Source of the DNA: Candidatus Palauibacter scopulicola
GTDB taxonomy: Bacteria; Gemmatimonadota; Gemmatimonadetes; Palauibacterales; Palauibacteraceae
Assembly: GCF_947581915.1 (NCBI RefSeq)
Contig: NZ_CANPWG010000028.1
Span: 1 to 59,096 of the forward strand
Length of the DNA stretch: 59,096 nucleotides
Direction of reading: 5' to 3'
The position numbers and the translations under genes are program-made. Shown here one piece after another: positions 24,200 through 33,958 of the stretch (within the stretch, counting starts at the first letter, position 1; every line of letters starts with the position of its first letter). The notes beneath the pieces are model-generated. The model had not been told where the DNA came from and made no database searches. It saw nothing but the letters and a program-made list of their open reading frames with translations.

Positions 24200-24886
24200 C
24201 TATTCGTCGATCGGGCGGGCGGCCGGGGTCTCGTCGCCCGCTTCCCCCCAGCCGAGGGTCGCGCCGGCGATCGCCCCCCACAGCACGTTGACCGCGAGGA
24301 TGGAGAAGACGGCGAACACGCCCCGCCCCGCATAGAGCGCGAGCGCGGACACCAGCGGGAGGTCCCCTCTGGCGAAGTCGAGCGCGGGCTCGCCGAGGCC
24401 GAGCCGGATGACGACGTACAGGGTCGGCGCCAGCGCGAAGGTCGCGCCGCGGGCGGCGGGCGAGCCGGCGAGATAGGTGTAGAGCACGCCGAGCATGAGG
24501 CCCCAGACCGCGCCGCTGCCGAGGTGCGACAGGAACTCCGCCCCCGTCCATCCGGAGGTCAGTCCCATGCTCACCGCGCCGATGGAGCCGAACGTCGCCA
24601 CGACCGTGCGCGCCACGGCGGAGACCGCGGCCCCGAGGAGGCCGCCGAGCAACCCGAGCCCGAGGCGGGCGCTGAGGTCGAGCGGGCCCTCGACCGCGGC
24701 GCCGTGCGCGCCGCCGCCCAGCAGCACGCCCGCCGCGGCGAGCGCCGCGATGAGCAGGAGGACGGCGAGGGTGAGCGGCGCCCCTTCCGTCGCGAGGAGG
24801 ACGATGCCCGACGCGCCGGCGCCAAGCGCCCCGACCCGCCACAGGAAGCCCGACCCCAACGCCGAAGCCGCGCCGTTCTCGCTCAT
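24200..24886 (-). CDS. Polytopic membrane protein, unknown
   Basis: 228 residues with about six Ala/Gly/Leu-rich membrane segments, for example VGALGAGASGIVLLATEG, LTLAVLLLIAALAAAGVLLGG, LGLGLLGGLLGAAVSAVA and GVFAVFSILAVNVLWGAIAGATLGWG. The short polar loops carry no recognised catalytic motif. ATG 24886 follows GGGGAGTGAGC and lies 2 bases after the enoyl-CoA hydratase stop, so it belongs to the same operon. A DUF of small integral membrane proteins is possible; I cannot name it. Confidence 0.75.
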   Translation of the reverse strand: MSENGAASALGSGFLWRVGALGAGASGIVLLATEGAPLTLAVLLLIAALAAAGVLLGGGAHGAAVEGPLDLSARLGLGLLGGLLGAAVSAVARTVVATFGSIGAVSMGLTSGWTGAEFLSHLGSGAVWGLMLGVLYTYLAGSPAARGATFALAPTLYVVIRLGLGEPALDFARGDLPLVSALALYAGRGVFAVFSILAVNVLWGAIAGATLGWGEAGDETPAARPIDE

Positions 24887-24888
24887 GC

Positions 24889-25677
24889 TCACTCCCCTTT
24901 CTCCCGTTTCCCCCCGCGATCCAGGAACCGGCGGATGCCGGACTGGCAGTCGTCCGTCATGCGGGCGAGCGCGTTCACGCGCGCGCCGGTGGCCACCGCC
25001 GCCTCGAAGCTCTGCCCCTCCGTGCCGTACAGCAGCTTCTTCGTGAGCGCGAGCGCGGACGCGCTCCGCCCCGCGAGTTCGGCCAGGAAGGCGGCACTCT
25101 CCGCCTCGAACGCCGCGTCCCCATAGATCCGGTTCACGAGACCCAGCCGCGACGCCTCCGCCGCATCGATCGTGTCTCCGATCGCCATCAACTCGAAGGC
25201 GCGCTTCTCCCCCAGGTTCCGGCGCAGGATCGCCGTCACCATCGCGGGCACGAAACCGAGCTGCACCTCCGGGTAGCCGAAGCGGGCGCTCTCCGCCGCG
25301 AGCACGAGATCGCACGCCGTCGCGAGACCGCAACCGCCCGCCAGCGCCCGGCCGTGCACGACCGCGACGACCGGCTTCGAGAGCTTCCGCAGGAGGGTGA
25401 AGAGTTCGCCCAGCGCCTCCGCCTCCCGCAAGCTGGCCATGACCCCCTCCTCGACCGAGGCCTGCACCTCCGCCAGGTCGGCGCCGGCGCAGAAGTCCGG
25501 GCCGCGCCCTCCGATCCCGATCACGCGCACCCGGGCGTCCGCCTCGGCGAGCGCGAGCGCCTCCTTGATCTCCGCCACGAGCGCCCCGCTCAGCGCGTTG
25601 CGGCGCTCCGCGCGGTCGAGACGGATCCGGTTCACGCCGGTCCGGTCGTCGATCTCGATCTCGAGGTATTCGAACAT
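24889..25677 (-). CDS. Enoyl-CoA hydratase, LiuC/methylglutaconyl-CoA hydratase-like
   Basis: 262 residues of the crotonase family. Oxyanion-hole segments PDFCAGADLAEV and VHGRALAGGCGLATACDLVLA; the second acid is in FGYPEVQLGFVPAMV. The first catalytic Glu (GGCEL in classic hydratases) is Gly here, a pattern I associate with LiuC-type methylglutaconyl-CoA hydratases, whose motif reads SEVRLGLIPA. The likely role is leucine/isovalerate or acyclic terpenoid breakdown, fitting the carboxyltransferase and AtuA genes directly upstream in the same operon. The exact substrate is inferred from context. Confidence 0.88.
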   Translation of the reverse strand: MFEYLEIEIDDRTGVNRIRLDRAERRNALSGALVAEIKEALALAEADARVRVIGIGGRGPDFCAGADLAEVQASVEEGVMASLREAEALGELFTLLRKLSKPVVAVVHGRALAGGCGLATACDLVLAAESARFGYPEVQLGFVPAMVTAILRRNLGEKRAFELMAIGDTIDAAEASRLGLVNRIYGDAAFEAESAAFLAELAGRSASALALTKKLLYGTEGQSFEAAVATGARVNALARMTDDCQSGIRRFLDRGGKREKGE

Positions 25678-25704
25678 GAGGGCCTCCGAGTCCCCGCGCC
25701 GAGC

Positions 25705-26043
25705 CTAGTCCGCCCGGTTCAGGAGGTGGTCCGGCACGTCGATCTCCATCCTCAGCAGCGCGGTGGCGAACGTCTTCCCCTGGGCATCGAGCATGAGCGA
25801 CACGGTGCCGCCCCCTCCCAGCGAGCGGTGGAGGAGGAAGTTCAGCGCGCGCAGGTTGGGAAGCTCGAACCGCTCGACCTCGCCTTCGCAGATTCCCTTG
25901 AAGTGATACTTCACACGTTCAGCGGTAACTTCCTTTACCAAAATCGGATAAATGGACGGGCGAAAGGCGATGAGGCCCACGTTCGCGGTGTCTCCCTTGT
26001 CGCCCGAACGGGCGAATGCGATCTCCCTCAACTGCACTCTCAC
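25705..26043 (-). CDS. AtuA C-terminal-like (ferredoxin-fold) domain protein
   Basis: 112 residues containing the pattern that normally forms the C-terminal piece of AtuA/DUF1446 proteins: LREIAFARSGDKGDTANVGLIA near the start, then YHFKGICEGEVERFELPNLRALNFLL and a C-terminal GGGTVSLMLDAQGK. Here it is a separate gene. The GTG start overlaps the AtuA stop as GTGA, so both chains should be made in equal amounts and probably assemble together. Biochemical function is unknown in the family. Confidence 0.85.
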   Translation of the reverse strand: MRVQLREIAFARSGDKGDTANVGLIAFRPSIYPILVKEVTAERVKYHFKGICEGEVERFELPNLRALNFLLHRSLGGGGTVSLMLDAQGKTFATALLRMEIDVPDHLLNRAD

Positions 26044-27512
26044 AGCTCCATCGTCTCCACTCTCACGTTGCCCTCCACGACGCCGCGGTCGATGAGCGCG
26101 GGCCAGTAGGCGACGACCTCCTGAACGCGGGGGCGGCCGCCCGCGAAGCCGGTGACGGTGGGCGGGCCCGCGAGGATGAGGGGCGCGATCTCCCGGCTGA
26201 AGCGCGACACGGCGTGCCGGTCCGGACTGCGGACGCCGACCCGCAGCGTGACCTCGGGCAGATCCTCGGAGGGAGCGCCCGCCAGCGGCCCGTGACAGGC
26301 GCCGGCGCCGACGATCTCCGTGCGGATCTCGTCGAACTCGAGCCCCAGGTGCCGCAGGCGGCCGCGGAGGATCTCGTCCGCGCGCCGCGCCTTGTCCACC
26401 GCGTCGGGCCAGGCGTAGGTCAGGGCGCCCACCGCCTTGAAACCATCGTGGTACGCGATGGACACCTTGAGCTTGTCCGTGCGCGAGCGGCCGGCCACGC
26501 CATCGACCCTCACGCGGTCCTTCCCCAGATCGCGGAGACGGATGGTCGAGAAGTCCGCGATCACGTCCGGCGTGATGTACTCCTTCGGGTCGCCCAGTTC
26601 GTACAGGACCTGCTCCGCGACCGTCTCCCACGTCACCCGCCCGCCGAGCCCCGGGTGCTTCGTCACCACGAAGGTCCCGTCCTCTTCGGCCTCGACGATG
26701 GGATAGCCCGGCAGCGTGAGGTCGATCTCCCGCCAGTCGACGAGCGAGTTCCCGCCGGAGGCCTGGCAGCCGCATTCGTTGATGTGCCCGGCGACGACCC
26801 CGTGCGCGAGCCGGTCCCAGTCGTCGGCCGGCCAGGAGAACTCGTGCATGAGCGGCGCGTAGGTGAGCGCGGTGTCCGTCGAGCGCCCGGCCACGACGAT
26901 GTCCGCCCCCTGCCCGAGCGCCTCGATGATCGGTTCGGCGCCGAGGTACGCGTTCGCGGCGGCCACCCGGTCGCGCACGGTGGAGAGCGGCTCGCCCGTC
27001 TCCATGTGGCGGAGTTCGTGTCCCGCCGCGAGGAGGTCGTCGAGCGAGTCCATCAGGTCGTCGCCCGTGATCACCGCCACCCGCGGCCGGCGCGGCAGCG
27101 ACTCGTCCGCGAACGCGAACCCCAGTTCGGCCCGGCACCCCTCCGGGTTCACGCCGCCCGCGTTCGAGACCACGCGGATCTCCTTCTCGAGGAGATCGTG
27201 GATGAGGTCGTCCATCAGGGGCACGAAGTCGCGCGCGTAGCCGGCGGCCGGGTTCCGGTCCCGCTGCTTCTGCATGATCGACATCGTGATCTCGGCCAGG
27301 TAGTCGAGCATCAGGTAGTCGATCGATCCGCGCCGCACCTGCAGCTTGGGCGCCTCCTGCCAGTCTCCCCAGAACCCCTGCCCGGAGGCGACGCGCACCC
27401 GGCGGCTGCCGTCGGTCCGGGCGCGGGCCGGGAGCGGCCGCTCCTCGAGTCCCACCGCGGCGGATGGCTCCTCGAGCGCGAGGGCTTCCGGCGCCCCTGG
27501 CTGCGCGTTCAC
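26040..27512 (-). CDS. AtuA family protein (DUF1446), main domain
   Basis: 490 residues. After about 40 low-complexity residues comes the DUF1446/AtuA domain: VRVASGQGFWGDW, QVRRGSIDYLMLDYLAEITMSIM, VSNAGGVNPEGC, DIVVAGRSTDTALTYAPL, GHINECGCQASGGN and GLGGRVTWETVAEQ. AtuA is needed for growth on citronellol in Pseudomonas, but its reaction is not established. The GTG start overlaps the carboxyltransferase stop (GTGA), and its own stop overlaps the next gene, so three genes are chained by coupling. The first 40 residues are unlike the family and the true start could be later. Confidence 0.88.
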   Translation of the reverse strand: MNAQPGAPEALALEEPSAAVGLEERPLPARARTDGSRRVRVASGQGFWGDWQEAPKLQVRRGSIDYLMLDYLAEITMSIMQKQRDRNPAAGYARDFVPLMDDLIHDLLEKEIRVVSNAGGVNPEGCRAELGFAFADESLPRRPRVAVITGDDLMDSLDDLLAAGHELRHMETGEPLSTVRDRVAAANAYLGAEPIIEALGQGADIVVAGRSTDTALTYAPLMHEFSWPADDWDRLAHGVVAGHINECGCQASGGNSLVDWREIDLTLPGYPIVEAEEDGTFVVTKHPGLGGRVTWETVAEQVLYELGDPKEYITPDVIADFSTIRLRDLGKDRVRVDGVAGRSRTDKLKVSIAYHDGFKAVGALTYAWPDAVDKARRADEILRGRLRHLGLEFDEIRTEIVGAGACHGPLAGAPSEDLPEVTLRVGVRSPDRHAVSRFSREIAPLILAGPPTVTGFAGGRPRVQEVVAYWPALIDRGVVEGNVRVETMEL

Positions 27513-29119
27513 AGGCGGTCCGGAAGCGTGAAGGGTCCGAGGTGCGGCCCCGGGTTTCCGAGGGAGCAACGGAGCGCGAGCGACAACACCGCCCGCGTAT
27601 CCTCCGGGGTCACGATCGCGTCCACGAAGCCGCGCGCCGCCGCGTATTTCGCATCGAGCTGCTCCTCGTAGTTCTCCCGGGTCCGTGCGATCGCCGCCGC
27701 CGTCTCCTCGTCCAGTTCCCCGCCCGCCGCCTCCTCCAGCTTGCGTCCGAACGCGGCCTGCACGGCGGCCTCTCCCTCCATCACCCCCATCCGCCCCGTC
27801 GGCCAGGTGAAGATGAAGTCGGGGTCGAACCCCTGCGCCGCCATCGCGTAATACCCCGCCCCGCTCGCGTGGTTGACCGTGAGCACGATCTTGGGCACGC
27901 GGGCCGTCGCCATCGACTCCACCATGCGCGCGCCCGCCCGGATGATGCCGGACTGCTCCGCCTCCGGCCCGACCATGAACCCGCTCACGTCCTGCACGAA
28001 GAGGAGCGGCGTGTCGTGCCGGTCGCACAGCTCCATGAAGTAAGCCACCTTCTCGGCGCTCTCCGTGTACACGATCCCGCCGAACTTCGGCGGTTCGCCG
28101 GCCTCGCCCCGGAACATGCCCCGCCGGTTCGCGATGACCCCCACGCGGTAGCCGTCGATGTGCCCCGTGCCCGTGAGCATCTCCGGCGCGCGGTCCGCCT
28201 GGAACTCATCGAACGGACCCTCGTCGAGGATCGTGTCCAGGACCGCCTCCATGTCGAAGGGCTGCCGGTGATCGCCGGGCAGGAGGGCGTAGGCCTCCTC
28301 CGCGGCGCGCGCCGCGTCCCGCGGTCGGGCGGCGGGGTCCGGGCGCAGTCCGGCGGGGAGTCCGGCGACGAGCGCGCGGACCTTCTCGATGCACGCGCGG
28401 TCGTCCTCCACCCGGTAGTGCGCCACGCCGCTCACGCGGTTGTGCATGAGCGCCCCGCCGAGTTCCTCGGCCTCGACCTCCTGCCCGGTCGCCCCCTTCA
28501 CCAGGTTCGGCCCCCCGAGACCCATGAAGCTCGTCCCCTCGACCATCACGATCACGTCCGACAGGGCGGGGAGATAGGCGCCCCCCGCGATGCACTGGCC
28601 CATCACGGCGGAGATCTGCGGCACCTCCAGGTAGTGTCGCATGATCGAGTTGTAGTAGAAGATGCGGCTGGCGCCGTACTGTCCCGGGAAGACTCCGCCC
28701 TGATACGGCAGGTTCACGCCGGCCGAGTCCACGAGATAGACGATCGGCACGCGGCACCGCATCGCGATCTCCTGCGCCCGCAGGATCTTCACGATCGTCT
28801 CGGGCCACCAGCTCCCGGCCTTCACCGTCTGGTCGTTCGCGACGATCGCGACCTCGCGCCCGCAGACCTCGCCCACCCCGGTGACGACGCCGGCGGCCGG
28901 CGCCTTGCCGTCGTACCGGTCGTGCGCGATCAGGAGGCCGATCTCGAGGAAGCCGCCGCCCTCGTCGATGAGAAGGTCGACCCGCTCGCGGGCCGTGAGT
29001 TTTCCCTGGGCGTGCTGCCGGGCCACGCGCGCTTCCCCGCCGCCGCGCTGGATCCGGGCTTCGAGCTCGCGCAGTTCGGCCACGAGCGCGCCCATCCGGC
29101 TGTCGTCGGTTTTGCCCAC
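27509..29119 (-). CDS. Acyl-CoA carboxylase carboxyltransferase (beta) subunit, methylcrotonyl/geranyl-CoA type
   Basis: 536 residues, full length for the beta chain of biotin-dependent acyl-CoA carboxylases. Seen: HAQGKLTARERVDLLIDEGG, a first crotonase-like half with DSAGVNLPYQGGVFPGQYGASRIFY and GQCIAGGAYLPALSDVIVMV, and a second half with FVQDVSGFMVGPEAEQSGII and NHASGAGYYAMAAQGFDPDFIFTWP. The sequence pattern and the AtuA/LiuC neighbours favour methylcrotonyl- or geranyl-CoA over propionyl-CoA. No biotin carboxylase alpha subunit is in the window, so it must come from elsewhere. GTG start at 29119. Confidence 0.93.
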   Translation of the reverse strand: MGKTDDSRMGALVAELRELEARIQRGGGEARVARQHAQGKLTARERVDLLIDEGGGFLEIGLLIAHDRYDGKAPAAGVVTGVGEVCGREVAIVANDQTVKAGSWWPETIVKILRAQEIAMRCRVPIVYLVDSAGVNLPYQGGVFPGQYGASRIFYYNSIMRHYLEVPQISAVMGQCIAGGAYLPALSDVIVMVEGTSFMGLGGPNLVKGATGQEVEAEELGGALMHNRVSGVAHYRVEDDRACIEKVRALVAGLPAGLRPDPAARPRDAARAAEEAYALLPGDHRQPFDMEAVLDTILDEGPFDEFQADRAPEMLTGTGHIDGYRVGVIANRRGMFRGEAGEPPKFGGIVYTESAEKVAYFMELCDRHDTPLLFVQDVSGFMVGPEAEQSGIIRAGARMVESMATARVPKIVLTVNHASGAGYYAMAAQGFDPDFIFTWPTGRMGVMEGEAAVQAAFGRKLEEAAGGELDEETAAAIARTRENYEEQLDAKYAAARGFVDAIVTPEDTRAVLSLALRCSLGNPGPHLGPFTLPDRL

Positions 29120-29127
29120 CGCCGCCG

Positions 29128-29610
29128 CTAGCCGTTCGCCGCGGAGGCTTCGCGCCCGTGCTCGTCGAACCAGGCGCGGATGTAGTCGACGGCCTCGGCG
29201 GTCGAGGTCCCCGGCCCGAAGAGGCGGCCGACGCCGAGGTCGTTCAGCGCCTCCATGTCCTCGGCGGGGATGATCCCTCCCCCCGTGAGCAGCACGCCGT
29301 CCATCCCCTGGCCGTCGAGGAGCGACTTCACGCGCGGGAAGAGCGTCATGTGCGCCCCCGACAGGATCGAGAGCGCCACGACGTCCACGTCCTCCTGGAG
29401 CGCGGTGGCGGCGATCATCTCGGGCGTCTGGTGGAGTCCGGTGTAGATGACCTCCATCCCCGCGTCCTGGAGGGCGGCCGCCATCACCTTCGCACCACGG
29501 TCGTGGCCGTCGAGCCCCGGCTTGGCCACGAGCACACGGATCTTCGGTTCGATCAAGCGCTTCTTCCCGGCGGTTCGTCCCGGACGTTCATCCCGGGAGT
29601 TTTCGGTCAC
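29128..29610 (-). CDS. Methylmalonyl-CoA mutase C-terminal (B12-binding) subunit
   Basis: About 160 residues. The cobalamin-binding fold is clear: [22 protein letters not shown] holds the DxHxxG motif whose His ligates cobalt, followed by [14 protein letters not shown] and [20 protein letters not shown] stand-alone B12-binding chain of this kind pairs with a separate mutase large chain, not seen here. It heads the minus-strand acyl-CoA operon. The start is uncertain: GTG 29610 is given, but TTG 29556, with GGGAAGAAG upstream, would give the usual domain length. Confidence 0.92.
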   Translation of the reverse strand: MTENSRDERPGRTAGKKRLIEPKIRVLVAKPGLDGHDRGAKVMAAALQDAGMEVIYTGLHQTPEMIAATALQEDVDVVALSILSGAHMTLFPRVKSLLDGQGMDGVLLTGGGIIPAEDMEALNDLGVGRLFGPGTSTAEAVDYIRAWFDEHGREASAANG

Positions 29611-29723
29611 GAGGGGACGGTCGAAAGTATCCGCCGAAAGGCGCGCGCTGCAACGACGATCCGGCGTCGGCGCCCGCCATCTCCGGGGTTGCCCCGGCCC
29701 GCTCCGGCGCGCACCCTCGTGTG

Positions 29724-30830
29724 ATGCGTGACGACGCGACACGAGTACACCGAACCCTTCTGAACCTGGCGGCCTTCGTCATCATCGTGGCCGGGATGCG
29801 GGCCGCCTCCGCGCTCGTCGTCTCCTTCGTGCTCGCGCTGTTTCTCACCATCCTGTGTTCGACGCCGCTGCGCTGGATGACGGACCACCGGATTCCCAAG
29901 TCCGTCGCGGTCCTCGTCCTCGTGCTCGTCATCCTCGCCCTCGGCACGGTGGCCGGGACTCTGCTGGCGACCCCCGTCGTCGAACTCGGACGCTCGGAAG
30001 CGCAGCTCGACCGACTCTTCGCGGAGCAGATCGAGGCGGTGGAGGCCACGCTGAGCGACTACATGGTGCGGTTCGGGCTCCAGTCGCCTCTGCTCGACAC
30101 CGACGAACTCATCGCGATCTCGCCGGGCTGGATGCTCGGCCTGATGCGGGAACTCGTCGAGAACCTCGGCTTCATCCTCGCCAACGGGCTCCTCATCATC
30201 CTCACGATGGTCTTCATGCTGCTCGAGGTCTCGAGCTTTCCCACCAAGGTGCGGGTCGCCCTGGGCGAGGCGGATGCGATGGAGGCGCGGGAGAACTGGG
30301 AGAAGGTCGGGAGCGCGGTCCGGCGCTACGTCGTGCTCAAGACGATCGTCAGCCTCGGCACCGGGCTCTGCGTGTGGGGGCTGATGGCGCTCCTGGGCGT
30401 CAACTACCCGATCCTGTGGGGCGTGCTCGCGTTCCTGCTGAACTACGTGCCCAACATCGGGTCCTTCATCGCCGCCGTGCCCGCCGTGCTGGTCGCGTGG
30501 CTCACGGTCGGGGTCGGGACGGCGGTCGCCGCCGCGGCCGGCTTCCTCGTCGTCAACATCGTGTGGGGCAACCTCATCGAGCCGAAGGTCATGGGGTACA
30601 GCGTGGGCCTGTCGACGCTCGTCGTGTTCGCTTCGCTCGTCTTCTGGGGATGGGTCCTGGGACCGGTGGGGATGCTGCTGTCGGTGCCGCTCACGGTGAT
30701 GTTCCGCATCGTGCTGGGGACGAACGAGTCCACCCGCTGGATCGCGGTCCTGCTGGGCTCGGAGCGCTCGGACGAGATCACCTCCGCGATCGACGCCGAA
30801 GTCGCCGTCGCGCTCGGAAAAGAAGGCTAG
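29724..30830 (+). CDS. AI-2E family permease
   Basis: 369-residue inner-membrane protein with about seven to eight membrane segments in the AI-2E/PerM pattern: three N-terminal hydrophobic stretches, a polar stalk ([24 protein letters not shown]), then the conserved C-terminal half with [23 protein letters not shown] and [20 protein letters not shown]. Despite the name, many family members export unrelated compounds or ions. ATG 29724 is chosen over a GTG one codon earlier. It is divergent from the B12-subunit gene and convergent with the threonine aldolase. Confidence 0.93.
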   Translation: MRDDATRVHRTLLNLAAFVIIVAGMRAASALVVSFVLALFLTILCSTPLRWMTDHRIPKSVAVLVLVLVILALGTVAGTLLATPVVELGRSEAQLDRLFAEQIEAVEATLSDYMVRFGLQSPLLDTDELIAISPGWMLGLMRELVENLGFILANGLLIILTMVFMLLEVSSFPTKVRVALGEADAMEARENWEKVGSAVRRYVVLKTIVSLGTGLCVWGLMALLGVNYPILWGVLAFLLNYVPNIGSFIAAVPAVLVAWLTVGVGTAVAAAAGFLVVNIVWGNLIEPKVMGYSVGLSTLVVFASLVFWGWVLGPVGMLLSVPLTVMFRIVLGTNESTRWIAVLLGSERSDEITSAIDAEVAVALGKEG

Positions 30831-30852
30831 GCGGGCACATCCGTAAGCCGCG

Positions 30853-31893
30853 CTAGGCCGCGGCGGCCGCGCGGAAGATGTCCAGTGCCGCCCTCACATC
30901 GTCATCCGTCGTGTGGAGGTTGGGGATGACCCGCAGGTCCCGCCGGCTGTAGGCGTTCAGCAGCACCCCTTCGTTGCGGCAGCGGGCCGCGAACTCCGGC
31001 GCGTCGACCGCGGTCGTCCGGAAGCGGACGATGTTCGTCTCCACCCCTTCAACGTCGACTTCCAGCCCGGGGATCGCGGAGAGTCCGCGAACCAGCGTTC
31101 TCGCCCGGGCATGGTCCTCCGCGAGCCGCCCGCGGTGGTGCTCGAGCGCGTACAGGGCGCCGGCGGCGACGATCCCCGCCTGCCGGAAGCCGCCGCCGTA
31201 CAGCTGCTTGAAGCGGCGGGCGCGCTCGATGAGGTCGGCCGGGCCGGCGAGGGCGGAGCCCAGCGGGGCGCCGAGCGCCTTGGAGAAGCAGACGTTCACC
31301 GTGTCGAAGCCCGCCGCGAACTCGGCCTCGGGGATGCCGGTGGCGGCGGTCGCGTTCCACAGCCGGGCGCCGTCGAGGTGGGTCGCGAGGCCGGCCTCGC
31401 GCGCGGCAGCGAGCATCTCGCGCAGGAGCTCCGGCGGCCACACGGCGCCGCCCGCCCCGTTGTGCGTGTTCTCGGCGCAGACGAGGCGCACGGGCGACTG
31501 CATGCGGGCCCGCACGGTCCCCATGTCGAGGTTGAGCGCCGCCCGCAGCGTCGCCGCGCCGAACATGCCGCGTTCGCCCTCGAGCGGCCGGATGACGACC
31601 CCGGAGATCGGCGACGGGGCGCCCCCCTCGCCGAACCAGATGTGCGCGCCCGGCCCGATGAGCACGGCGTCGCCCGGCTCGGTGTGCGCGCGCAGGGCGA
31701 GCTGGTTGCTCATCGTCCCCGTCGGCACGTACATGGCGGCTTCCTTGCCGAGGATCGCCGCCGTCCGCCGCTCCAGCTCGAGCACCGTGGGGTCGTCGCC
31801 GTAGCAGTCGTCGCCCACGGGGGCCGCCGCCATCGCCGCCCGCATCGCCTCCGTGGGGCGCGTCACCGTGTCGCTGCGGAGGTCGATCGTCAC
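30853..31893 (-). CDS. ltaE: Low-specificity L-threonine aldolase (beta-eliminating lyase family)
   Basis: 346 residues, PLP-dependent. Begins TIDLRSDTVTRPTEAMRAAM, with GDDCYGDDPTV, VPTGTMSNQLAL, ENTHNGAGG and HLDGARLWNA; the Schiff-base lysine is in CFSKALGAPLGS and the C-terminal GGGFRQAG loop follows. It cleaves threonine or allo-threonine to glycine and acetaldehyde. GTG 31893 overlaps the stop of the upstream amidase gene (GTGA), so the two were built as one translational unit. Confidence 0.95.
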   Translation of the reverse strand: MTIDLRSDTVTRPTEAMRAAMAAAPVGDDCYGDDPTVLELERRTAAILGKEAAMYVPTGTMSNQLALRAHTEPGDAVLIGPGAHIWFGEGGAPSPISGVVIRPLEGERGMFGAATLRAALNLDMGTVRARMQSPVRLVCAENTHNGAGGAVWPPELLREMLAAAREAGLATHLDGARLWNATAATGIPEAEFAAGFDTVNVCFSKALGAPLGSALAGPADLIERARRFKQLYGGGFRQAGIVAAGALYALEHHRGRLAEDHARARTLVRGLSAIPGLEVDVEGVETNIVRFRTTAVDAPEFAARCRNEGVLLNAYSRRDLRVIPNLHTTDDDVRAALDIFRAAAAA

Positions 31894-33642
31894 GACGCGA
31901 ACCGCGGCGGGCGCCGCAGGTGGTGCTCCGTCGCGTCCTGCACCGCCATCGCGAGCCGCAGCGCCTCCGCGTCGCCGAACAGCTTCCCGACGAACGAAAT
32001 GCTCGTCGGCGTCCCGTCCTCCGACCGAAACCCGTTCGGGATCACGACCTGCGGGTGGCCCGTGAGGTTCGTGAGCAGGAGCATCGATCCCCCGAAACTC
32101 GGCGTGACGACGACGTCGATCCCCTCCATCGTCCGCGCGAAGCGGTGCATGGCGATCGTGCGCGCCCGGTTCGCCTGGATGTATTCGGACGCGGGAATCA
32201 TGCGGCCGGTGCGCATGATGTTGGGGCGCGCGTTCTCCCCCTGCTGCACGAGTTCATCCTCCCGCCCGCTCACGATCAGGTCGTCGAAGGCCGCCCCCTG
32301 CTCGGCGCTGAGGATGATCCGCATCGCGTCGTAGGGGAGGTCGTCCGGGAGTTCGACGGGCACCGGGTCGATCCCGAACCCGCGCACGACCTCCAGCGAC
32401 GCCTCGTCGAACGCCTTCCACTCCGCGTCCTCCCGCTCCGCCTCGAAGGCCGAGGGCACGTAGGCGACGCGCAGCTCCGAGAGCGGGCGCTCCGGGTCCC
32501 AGTCGAAGGCCACATCGCGTGCCGTCGGATCCTGGTCGTCCGATCCCTGAATCGCGTCGAGCACGATCGCGCAGTCCTCCACGCTGCGGCAGATCGGCCC
32601 CAGCTTGTCCATCGACCACGAGAGGGCCATCGCCCCCGCCCGGCTCACGCGCCCGAAGGTGGGCCGGAGCCCCGAGGCGCCGCAGCGGGTGGAGGGAGAG
32701 ACGATCGAGCCCAGCGTCTCGCTCCCGATCGCAAATCCGACGAGCCCCGCCACGACGGCCGCCGTGGAACCGGCGGGAGGACCCGCTCGACCCCTGCTCG
32801 AGGTTCCACGGGTTCCGCGTCAGTCCCCCGTACCACACATCCCCGCGCGCCAGCGCCCCCAGCGTGAGCTTCGCGACGAGCACCGCGCCCGCCTCCTCGA
32901 GCTTCCGCCCCACGGTGGAGTCTTCCGGGATGTACTGGTCCTCGTACGGCCTGGCGCCCCATGTCGTGAGGGTTTCGTCTTCGGAGAGAAGGTCCTTCGC
33001 ACCCCAGGGGATCCCGTGCAGCGGACCCCGGTAGTAGCCCCGCGCGATCTCGGCGTCCGCGCGCGCCGCCTGTCGCATGGCGAGGTCCTCGGTGAGCGCG
33101 ATCACGGCCAGCAGCGTATCGCCGTGGGCGCGCAGCCTGCCCAGGTACATCTCCGTGAGTTCCGTCGACGTCACCTGCCGGGAGCGGATCAACTGAGCCA
33201 GGTCGGTCACCGGCCAAAACGCGAGGGCATCGAGGTCCGCGGGCCGCTCGAGACCCCGCGGACGCGTGTAGTGGAAGACGGTCGACGCGGATGGGGCCGG
33301 ATACGAGGTCCCCGGAAGCACGGGATCGAAGTGGAGGGCGGGGACGACGGAGTTCGGCATCCCCAGCGTGCGGAGCTGCGCGTACCGCTCCCGCATCGCG
33401 TTCACTTCCTCCACCATGAGTTCGACTTCGTCCTCGCTGAAGTCGAGTCCGGCGACGCGCACGGCGGCGCTGACGTCAGCCCGGGTCACGGCCTCCTGCC
33501 CCTGGTTGGTGCGCGCCCACAGCGCGGCCGGGAGCGCCGTCCCGCCCAACCCGAGCGCCGACAGCGACGCCACGAACCCCCGCCGATCCAAGCGTCCGGC
33601 GGACAGGGTTCGAGATTCTTCTCTTCGATGGTCCTGTGACAT
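31890..33642 (-). pseudogene. Tat-leader amidase (amidase signature family), single-base frameshift
   Basis: Two frames together make one amidase. From ATG 33642 (GAGGGGTGA upstream) come a twin-arginine leader (LDRRGFVASLSALGLGGTALP) and the N-terminal half to the catalytic lysine (GIPWGAKDLL) and NPWNLEQGSSGSS. The reading then fails in the middle of the signature. An extra C on the coding strand (GGG at 32775-32777 on the plus strand, where GG is expected) shifts the frame. The second frame continues with VAGLVGFAIGSETLGSIVSPS, holding the nucleophile serine, to the stop at 31890. Everything else is intact, so this is either a recent loss or a sequencing error. Confidence 0.88.
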
Positions 33643-33745
33643 GATCGTCACCCCTCACAGCGGCGCTCGTACAGTTGATTGGGGGAATGTTGTCGGCAGG
33701 TGGGGTATCGCCAGGCCGACCGCCGCCGGGCGGCTACCGCAGTTG

Positions 33746-33958
33746 CTATGCCGGCACGTCGACCGACGCAACCGAAGTCTGCGGCTCCGGGATGGGGTCT
33801 CCGTGCTCTCGAAGGGATTCAACATGGAGGGCGACCGCATGGCGGAGCAGTTTCTCCGCCTCCTCACATGAGTCTCCGGCGGCCACGCACCCAGGCAAGT
33901 CAGGCACATAACCGGAGTAACCATTCGTGGTTTTCTCGATGACGGCCGCGTATTTCAA
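33746..33958 (-). CDS. hicB: HicB-type antitoxin
   Basis: 70 residues with the HicB partial RNase-H fold: KYAAVIEKTTNGYSGYVPDLPGCVAAGDSCEEAEKLLRHAVALHVE. It is a short form that lacks an obvious C-terminal DNA-binding domain. The start is TTG 33958, overlapping the hicA stop as TTGA. It neutralises HicA. The order is toxin first, antitoxin second, as usual for this family. Confidence 0.93.
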   Translation of the reverse strand: MKYAAVIEKTTNGYSGYVPDLPGCVAAGDSCEEAEKLLRHAVALHVESLREHGDPIPEPQTSVASVDVPA

